A stretch of DNA of 64,000 nucleotides from Croceibacterium_B sp963783195. GTDB taxonomy: Bacteria > Pseudomonadota > Alphaproteobacteria > Sphingomonadales > Sphingomonadaceae. This document shows positions 58,442 through 64,000 of the stretch, in pieces. Position numbers and translations under genes: made by a program. The DNA lies in NCBI GenBank assembly GCA_963783195.1, contig CAWAMV010000003.1:62001-126000 (forward strand), read 5' to 3'. The notes below the pieces were generated by a model. The model had not been told where the DNA came from, did not search any database, and saw only the letters and a program-made list of their open reading frames with translations. Positions within the stretch are counted from its first letter, which is position 1. The number at the start of each line of letters is the position of its first letter.

Positions 58442-59899
58442 TCAGCCTTCCCTGGCTGCGAAATGCGACACCAACCGCGCCAGTCCTATCGAGTTCGAAC
58501 CTTTGACCAGGATTGCGTCCCCCGCCACGAGGCCGAATTCCTCGAGCGCGGAGATCGCTTCCCCCGGACCTTCGCAATGGGCAAAGCGCAGGGGCTTGCC
58601 AAGCGGGTTGTGTCCGCCTTTCCCCAGTTCGCGCGCGAGCGCAAGCATCTCGGGACCGACGAGGACGGCGAAATCCACCTCCGCCGCAGACAGCGGCTCG
58701 GCGAGCTGGGCATGGAACGCGGGGGCGAAGTCGCCCAGTTCCTTCATGCTGCCGAGGACCGCGACCCGCCGCCCGGCCGGCGTGTGGCCGAGCTGGGCCA
58801 GGGTGGCGCGCATGGAAACCGGGTTGGCGTTGTAGCTCTCGTCGATCAGCAAGGCGTGGCCGCCAGCGACCGGGACCCGGTGGCGTGCCCCGCGACCCTT
58901 CAGGCCGCCCATTTCGGCCAGCGCCAGGCCCGCGGCGCCCAGGTCTCCCCCCGCGGCAAAGACAGCGCCCATGACGCACAGCGAGTTGGCGATCCAGTGC
59001 TCGCCCGGTTCGGCCACGGTGTAGCACAGCCGCCGTTCGCCCAGCGCTGCGGTGACCAGCGAGCCGCCGTTGGCGGAGGGCACCGAATCGAGCAGGCGGA
59101 CGTCGGCCTCGGGGCCCCGGCCGAAGCTCAGGATCCGTAGCCCCCGTGCCTCCGCTGCGGCCTTCAGGAGCGGGAACTGGTCGCTGTCGGCCGGGATCAC
59201 GGCGGTTCCGCCGGGCACGACACCGGCAAAGATTTCCGCCTTGGCGCGGGCGATCGCCTCGATGCTGCCCAGGTTCTCGATATGCGCGGGCGCAATCGCG
59301 GTGACGACCGCGACGTGCGGTCGAACCTGTTCGGTCAGCACCGCGATCTCGCCTGCGTGGTTCATGCCCATCTCGAACACGCCATAGGCCGAGCGGCCCG
59401 GCATCCGCGCGAGGCTGAGCGGCACGCCGACATGATTGTTGTAACTGCGGACCGAGCGGTGCGCCGCCCCGCGGCAGGCGCGGTCGAGGGCGGTGAAGAT
59501 CGCTTCCTTCACGCCGGTCTTGCCAACCGAGCCGGTCACTCCGACGATCCTGGCCGCGCCACGCGCACGCGCCGTGCGCGCAAGGGCTTCCAGTGCGGCG
59601 GTGGTATCCTCGACCAGTACGTGCGGCCAGTCGACCGGGCGATCGACGAGAAGCGCGGTCGCGCCGTTGGCGATGGCCTTGTCGATGAACCTATGTCCGT
59701 CCGTCGCCTCGCCCTTGAGCGCTACGAACAGGTCGCCGGGGCGCACATCGCGCGAATCCATTTCCACGCCGGCAACCTGGAACGGCCCGCTCGCCGTGCC
59801 GCCGGTGGCGTCGGCGATTTCCGCCGCGGTCCACAGGGCGAGGCGATAGCGATCGAGATCGCGCGCCGGCCAGGTCAGGACTTTTTCCAGCGCACTCAT
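58442..59899 (-). CDS. murF: UDP-MurNAc-tripeptide--D-Ala-D-Ala ligase
   Basis: Adds the D-Ala-D-Ala made by Ddl. 485 residues: MDSRDVRPGDLFVALKGEAT, GVTGSVGKTGVKEAIFTALD (P-loop), FEMGMNHAGEIAVLTEQVRP, AIAPAHIENLGSIEAIARAK, DESYNANPVSMRATLAQLG. The ATG shares a base with the murE stop (TGATG). Its N-terminus MSALEKVLTWP is supported by that overlap. Confidence 0.96.
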   Translation of the reverse strand: MSALEKVLTWPARDLDRYRLALWTAAEIADATGGTASGPFQVAGVEMDSRDVRPGDLFVALKGEATDGHRFIDKAIANGATALLVDRPVDWPHVLVEDTTAALEALARTARARGAARIVGVTGSVGKTGVKEAIFTALDRACRGAAHRSVRSYNNHVGVPLSLARMPGRSAYGVFEMGMNHAGEIAVLTEQVRPHVAVVTAIAPAHIENLGSIEAIARAKAEIFAGVVPGGTAVIPADSDQFPLLKAAAEARGLRILSFGRGPEADVRLLDSVPSANGGSLVTAALGERRLCYTVAEPGEHWIANSLCVMGAVFAAGGDLGAAGLALAEMGGLKGRGARHRVPVAGGHALLIDESYNANPVSMRATLAQLGHTPAGRRVAVLGSMKELGDFAPAFHAQLAEPLSAAEVDFAVLVGPEMLALARELGKGGHNPLGKPLRFAHCEGPGEAISALEEFGLVAGDAILVKGSNSIGLARLVSHFAAREG

Positions 59900-61362
59900 C
59901 AAGAATTTCCTCCAGCGGCGGCGCATTCGCGCACAACCGTAACGTCGTCGAACGGCAGGACGCGCATCTCGCCGCCGCGCCCCACGATTTGCCCCTGCTC
60001 GTGTCCCTTGCCGGCCACCAGAACGATGTCGTCGCCGCCCGCCGCCGCGATCGCCGCGGCGATCGCTTCGCGCCGATCGCCGATCTCGCGAGCGCGGGGG
60101 GCCCCTTCGAGCACCATCGCACGAATCCGCGCCGGGTCTTCCCCGCGCGGATTGTCGTCGGTCACGATGACCACGTCCGCCTTGTCCTGCGCTGCCTTGC
60201 CCATGTCCAGGCGCTTGCCCTGGTCGCGGTCGCCGCCGGCGCCGAACACCACGATCAAACGCCCCTGAACATGCGGATGAAGCGCTTCAATCGCAGCTCC
60301 AAGGGCATCCGCCGTATGCGCATAGTCGACATAGACCGGCGCGCCCGACGGCGTAATCGCCGCCCGCTCGAGCCGCCCGCGCACCGGCTGGAGCCGCGCC
60401 ACGGCATCGGCAATCCTGCCCGGCTCGCCCCCCGTCGCCAGCACGAGACCGGCGGCAACGAGGGCGTTGGCCACCTGGTAGGCACCGATCAGCGGCAGCA
60501 TGATCGTGCGGCTCTCGTCCGCGATCTCGATCTCCAGGTCCTGCCCGAGATGGCCGGGGGAACGGGAGAGCAGGCGGATCGCCTCCCCCCGCTCGCCCAC
60601 GGTGAACAGGCGCAATCCGCGCGCGCGCGCCGTGGCAATCGCCTTGTCGGACCACTCGTCGTCGGCCCATATCACCGCCGCTCCGCCATCGCTCACCACC
60701 TCGGTGAAAAGGCGCATTTTTGCAGCGAAGTAATCCTCCATGTCCTTGTGGTAATCGAGGTGATCGCGGCTGAGATTGGTAAAGGCCCCGGCGACCACGG
60801 GCAGCCCCTCGTTGCGATACTGGCTGAGGCCGTGGCTGGACGCTTCGTAGGCAACGTGGGTCACGCCTTCGCGGGCCAGGCCGGTCATGTTCGACAGGAA
60901 GGTGACGATGTCCGGCGTCGTCAGGCCCGTCGAGACGCTCTCGTCCGGCGTGGTGACCCCGAGCGTGCCGATGCTCGCCGCCCGCTCTCCGCACATGCGC
61001 CAGATCTGGCGCGTCATCTCGACCGTGGAAGTCTTGCCGTTGGTCCCGGTGACCGCGACAACCGTCTCGGGCGTAGGCTGGAAGAACCCCGCCGCAATGC
61101 GGGCGAACGCGCGGCGCGGTTCGGGATCGGCAAGGTGCGCCGCCCCCTCGACCCTCGCCCCGGGCCGGGCGACAACCGCGATGGCCCCGCCCTCGATGGC
61201 GGCCGGAATGAAGTCCTCGCCATTCACCGTGAGGCCCTGGAAAGCTCCGAACACGTTGCCGGGGGCGATCTTACGGTGATCGATTGCGAAGCCGGTCACC
61301 GTCTCGCCGGCCGCACTTCCCGCATCGATGCCCGCCGCCGCTGCCAGGGGGCCGAGCCTCAT
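59899..61362 (-). CDS. murE: UDP-MurNAc-L-Ala-D-Glu--2,6-diaminopimelate ligase
   Basis: Adds the third residue of the stem peptide. 487 residues: AIDHRKIAPGNVFGAFQGL, VVAVTGTNGKTSTVEMTRQI, YEASSHGLSQYRNEGLP, NLSRDHLDYHKDMEDYF, and VTDDNPRGEDPARIRAM. The DNPR motif marks the meso-diaminopimelate enzyme, so the cell has DAP-type peptidoglycan. ATGA overlap with ftsI before; one-base overlap with murF after. Confidence 0.97.
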   Translation of the reverse strand: MRLGPLAAAAGIDAGSAAGETVTGFAIDHRKIAPGNVFGAFQGLTVNGEDFIPAAIEGGAIAVVARPGARVEGAAHLADPEPRRAFARIAAGFFQPTPETVVAVTGTNGKTSTVEMTRQIWRMCGERAASIGTLGVTTPDESVSTGLTTPDIVTFLSNMTGLAREGVTHVAYEASSHGLSQYRNEGLPVVAGAFTNLSRDHLDYHKDMEDYFAAKMRLFTEVVSDGGAAVIWADDEWSDKAIATARARGLRLFTVGERGEAIRLLSRSPGHLGQDLEIEIADESRTIMLPLIGAYQVANALVAAGLVLATGGEPGRIADAVARLQPVRGRLERAAITPSGAPVYVDYAHTADALGAAIEALHPHVQGRLIVVFGAGGDRDQGKRLDMGKAAQDKADVVIVTDDNPRGEDPARIRAMVLEGAPRAREIGDRREAIAAAIAAAGGDDIVLVAGKGHEQGQIVGRGGEMRVLPFDDVTVVRECAAAGGNS

Positions 61363-63110
61363 TCGCCCTCTCCGTCGCCGACCAGCGGCTTGAGATCCGA
61401 CAGGTCGATATCGAGCGTATCGTCAGGCAGCACCCCCAGCATCGGCCCGATCCGCGGCACGACCTTGCCGACGATCGGCGCGGCGTTCCAGGCGGCCGTG
61501 CGCTGGTAGGAACTGGCCGCAACCGCCTTCGGCTCGTCGAGCATGGCGATCACCACGTAGCGCGGCTTGTCCATCGGGAAAGCCGCGGCAAAGGTCGCCA
61601 CGAGTGTCGACTTGCGATAGCCGCCCTCGCCGGGCTTCTCGGCCGAGCCGGTCTTGCCACCGATGCGAAAGCCGTCGGCATTCGCCTTGCGGCCGGTGCC
61701 GTAGGAGACGATCATGCGCAGGAGCTGGTTCATCCGAGCGCTGGTGCTCGCCTTGAACACCCGGCGGCCCCGCGGAATCTCGCCGGGGCCGACCTTCATC
61801 AGCGTGGCCGGGCGCCAGATGCCGCCATTGACCATCGCGGCATAGGCACTCGCCAGGTGCAGCGGAGTAACTGCGACGCCGTGACCATAGCCCACCGTCA
61901 TGGCGCGCAGCATGGGCCAGTCGCCGCTTGCCCAGATGGGGAAGCCGCGCGCGGGAAGCTCGATGTAGGGGCGCTCGTTCATGCCCAGGTCGGCCATCGT
62001 CCGCTTGAGCCGGTCGGGGCCGAGGTCCTGCACGACGTGGGCGGTGACCACGTTGGAGGAGTGGATCAGCATCTCGGGCACGTTGAGCGAGGGGCCCATG
62101 TTGTGGCTGTCCTTGATCGTGAACCCGCCGAACGGGAACGGAACCGAAGGATAGCGGCGCGACAGGTCGGTCACCGTGCCTGCGTCGATCGCCGCGGCCA
62201 CGGTGAGCGGCTTGAAGGTCGAGCCTAGCTCATAGACCTGGTTGGTGACCCGGTTGAACATGTTCTTCACGCCGTTCTCGTCGATCCGGTTGGGATCGAA
62301 CTCGGGCAGCGATGCCATCGCCATGACCTCGCCGCTGTCGACGTCGAGGACGATGCCCGCCGCGCCCACGGCATCCACCGCCCGCATCCCGGCGGCCAGT
62401 TCGTCCTCCAGCGCGCCCTGTACCCGCAGATCAATGGAAAGCGCCACGGGGTGGCCGCGCTCGGCTGGATCGAGCAGACGCTTGTCGAGGAAGCTCTCCA
62501 TTCCGACGCGGCCATGCCCGTCGGCGCCGACATAGCCCAGGATGTGCGCCCCCAGCTTGCCCTGGGGATACTGCCGGTCCTCTTCGCCCGGCGTTTCGAG
62601 CGCGAGTTCGCCGATCGCGTTGATCCTGTTCACGTCCTCCGGCAGCACCCGCCGGCGGATATACCCCTGCTTGCCGGCGGCGAGGAACCGCGCGGTCTGG
62701 GCCTGGTCAAGATCGGGAAAGATCGCCTTGAGACGCGCGGCGACCTCGGCGGGGCTCTTGACCAGCGGGGTGCCGCCGTCACCGAGCGCCTCGGGATTGT
62801 ACCACAGGGCGTAGGCGGGGAAGGCCCGCGCCAGGGCCACGCCGTTGCGATCGGTAATCTCGCCCCGCGGGGGCAGCAGCGCCTCGGCCATCGAGGTCTG
62901 CTGCGGGGCCGGCTGGACAATGCCGAGATAGGCGATACGCAACAGCGCTGCCGCCGCGACCAGCAGAAATCCCGCGCCGAGCAGGAGGATGCGCAGTTGC
63001 GCGGTCAGCAGCAGCTTGCGACGCACGTCGACAAGCTGGATCCGCGCCGGCGCGTAACCCACGCGGATCCGGGCGGGGATGGCGCCGGAATTGAAAGTCA
63101 GCGCGTTCAT
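61359..63110 (-). CDS. ftsI: Peptidoglycan transpeptidase FtsI (PBP3)
   Basis: Septum-specific class B penicillin-binding protein. 583 residues: one N-terminal membrane helix (LRILLLGAGFLLVAAAALLR), the pedestal with PPRGEITDRNGVALARAFPA, and the transpeptidase domain with YELGSTFKPLTVAAAID (SxxK nucleophile Ser), LIHSSNVVTAHV (SxN) and RIGGKTGSAEKPGEGG (KTG). The ATG overlaps the stop of the ftsL-like gene (ATGA). Length and motif order are standard. Confidence 0.97.
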   Translation of the reverse strand: MNALTFNSGAIPARIRVGYAPARIQLVDVRRKLLLTAQLRILLLGAGFLLVAAAALLRIAYLGIVQPAPQQTSMAEALLPPRGEITDRNGVALARAFPAYALWYNPEALGDGGTPLVKSPAEVAARLKAIFPDLDQAQTARFLAAGKQGYIRRRVLPEDVNRINAIGELALETPGEEDRQYPQGKLGAHILGYVGADGHGRVGMESFLDKRLLDPAERGHPVALSIDLRVQGALEDELAAGMRAVDAVGAAGIVLDVDSGEVMAMASLPEFDPNRIDENGVKNMFNRVTNQVYELGSTFKPLTVAAAIDAGTVTDLSRRYPSVPFPFGGFTIKDSHNMGPSLNVPEMLIHSSNVVTAHVVQDLGPDRLKRTMADLGMNERPYIELPARGFPIWASGDWPMLRAMTVGYGHGVAVTPLHLASAYAAMVNGGIWRPATLMKVGPGEIPRGRRVFKASTSARMNQLLRMIVSYGTGRKANADGFRIGGKTGSAEKPGEGGYRKSTLVATFAAAFPMDKPRYVVIAMLDEPKAVAASSYQRTAAWNAAPIVGKVVPRIGPMLGVLPDDTLDIDLSDLKPLVGDGEGE

Positions 63111-63613
63111 TCGCCCACGCTCCCGGCGATCGCATTGAGCGGAATCCGCACTGCCGATCCGCTGCGCGCCGACATCGTCTTGCGCGCGCCATTCGGCGCG
63201 AGAAGGGCCTCGTCGACCGGCTTGCCGCTGAGCGGCGAGACCATCCTGGGAAACGCGGGAACCTCGTCTTCGCTGGCGATGCTGGCCACGCGGATAGGCG
63301 CGGGAGCATCGGCGCTGCGCGGGGCGCCGAACTCGGCCAGTTCGCGCTCGCTGGCGACGAACTGGCTGGCGCCCGGTGCGACGTAGCCGAATTCGACCCG
63401 GTTCCAGCTGGCCAGCCGTTCCTGGCTCGCGCGGGTCTCGAACTCGGTCTCGAGCAGGGTGCGAGCGTTTTCGAGCGAGACCAGCCTGCGCTCCGCGGTA
63501 ACGACCTCGCTGCGGACCGCATGCACCTTCAGGTGCAGCGCGCCGTACAGCAGTGTGCAGAGCGCCAGCGCGGCGAACCAGCCCATGCGGCGAAGGCGCG
63601 ATTGCCGGGTCAT
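63107..63613 (-). CDS. ftsL: FtsL-like division protein
   Basis: 168-residue bitopic protein: short basic tail MTRQSRLRRMG, one membrane helix (WFAALALCTLLYGALHLKV), then a coiled-coil stretch (VTAERRLVSLENARTLLETE) as in FtsL/DivIC, and a longer C-terminal region (about 85-168) without recognised domain. Assignment rests on position between rsmH and ftsI, topology and coiled coil, since FtsL sequences are poorly conserved. ATGA overlaps on both sides. Confidence 0.85.
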   Translation of the reverse strand: MTRQSRLRRMGWFAALALCTLLYGALHLKVHAVRSEVVTAERRLVSLENARTLLETEFETRASQERLASWNRVEFGYVAPGASQFVASERELAEFGAPRSADAPAPIRVASIASEDEVPAFPRMVSPLSGKPVDEALLAPNGARKTMSARSGSAVRIPLNAIAGSVGE

Positions 63614-64000
63614 GCCGCTGCCCTCGCAGGTGCTGCGGTACGCACGGCGGCGCGCAAGGTTGACGAGCGGGCCCGGGGATTGCGGGCGATCTCCGCTTCG
63701 GAGGGGCGTATTGCTTTCGAAACCCCAGCGAAGGCCGCAAGGGGGTCGGTCTTGCGCTCCGGCAAGTGACGCGAGGTACCGACATGCGCCCCGGATGCCT
63801 CGCGCAAGAAGCGCTTCACGATGCGGTCTTCGAGCGAGTGAAAGCTGACCACCGCCAGCCGCCCACCCTCGCGCAGCAGCTTTTCGGCCGCGCGCAGGCC
63901 GGCCTCGAGTTCTTCAAGCTCCGCGTTCACGTGAATGCGGACGGCCTGGAAGCTGCGCGTCGCCGGGTCCTTGGGCGCTCCGGGGCGATAGCCAAGTGCC
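63610..64000 (-). CDS. rsmH: 16S rRNA (cytosine1402-N4)-methyltransferase (5' part outside window)
   Basis: C-terminal part of RsmH/MraW, which N4-methylates C1402 in the ribosomal P site. The visible 129 codons read RPGAPKDPATRSFQAVRIHV, NAELEELEAGLRAAEKLLR, LAVVSFHSLEDRIVKRFLRE and RPSEAEIARNPRARSSTLRA, all signature segments. The start codon and SAM-binding half lie beyond the window edge. It overlaps ftsL by four bases, and mraZ would be expected further upstream. Confidence 0.97.
   Translation of the reverse strand, partial: ALGYRPGAPKDPATRSFQAVRIHVNAELEELEAGLRAAEKLLREGGRLAVVSFHSLEDRIVKRFLREASGAHVGTSRHLPERKTDPLAAFAGVSKAIRPSEAEIARNPRARSSTLRAAVRTAAPARAAA

Overview
The window looks like a chromosomal core segment of a high-GC alphaproteobacterium, most likely of the order Sphingomonadales (Erythrobacter/Sphingomonas-like). 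This is inferred from the alphaproteobacterial ATP-synthase inhibitor zeta subunit, the sphingomonad-type TonB receptor and DUF6491-like protein, meso-diaminopimelate-type MurE, and the gene order. Coding density is very high, base composition is even, and I see no insertion sequence, prophage, CRISPR array or obvious foreign island.

Layout: (1) 0-9.1 kb, + strand: the translation/RNA cluster infB-rbfA-truB-rpsO-pnp, with a DUF1697 gene, thymidine kinase, an M50 protease and a small secreted protein inserted. (2) 9.2-15 kb: base-repair glycosylase, leuD, ATPase inhibitor zeta, bolA-grxD (Fe-S handling), tRNA-Arg, a queuosine-precursor transporter, pspC with a tiny membrane gene, and recF. (3) 14.4-18.4 kb: the tesA | ybbA-ybbP arrangement (divergent lysophospholipase and ABC exporter). 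(4) 18.5-27.5 kb: TonB receptor, an sdpR-sdpI repressor/membrane pair, a GT4 glycosyltransferase, PadR regulator, rarA with an overlapping RNase H-fold-like gene. (5) 27.6-33 kb: tRNA-Thr, queF, a Pro-rich membrane protein, sulfurtransferase, cystathionine lyase, MscS channel. (6) 32.8-36.7 kb: assimilatory sulfate reduction operon (siroheme methyltransferase, DUF2849, sulfite reductase, DUF934, CysH). (7) 36.8-46.1 kb, - strand: lipoproteins, epimerase, proB, obgE, tRNA-Ala, BI-1, proC, YbjN, a TPR/SPOR protein. (8) 46.1-64 kb, - strand: a nearly complete dcw cluster, rsmH-ftsL-ftsI-murE-murF-mraY-murD-ftsW-murG-murC-murB-ddl-ftsQ-ftsA-ftsZ, in which almost every junction is a 1- or 4-base stop/start overlap. 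It takes UDP-MurNAc-peptide synthesis through lipid II to septal assembly.

Two things stand out. First, two unrelated gene junctions (ATPase-zeta/bolA and sdpR/sdpI) carry tandem duplications whose unit spans a stop/start overlap, so that six-codon reading frames are chained between the two genes by further stop/start overlaps. Second, four genes (DUF1697, M50 protease, obgE, TPR/SPOR) each look broken by a single-base indel, and obgE also appears to begin with ATC instead of ATG. Because obgE is essential in the bacteria where this has been tested, draft-sequence errors are the simplest explanation.
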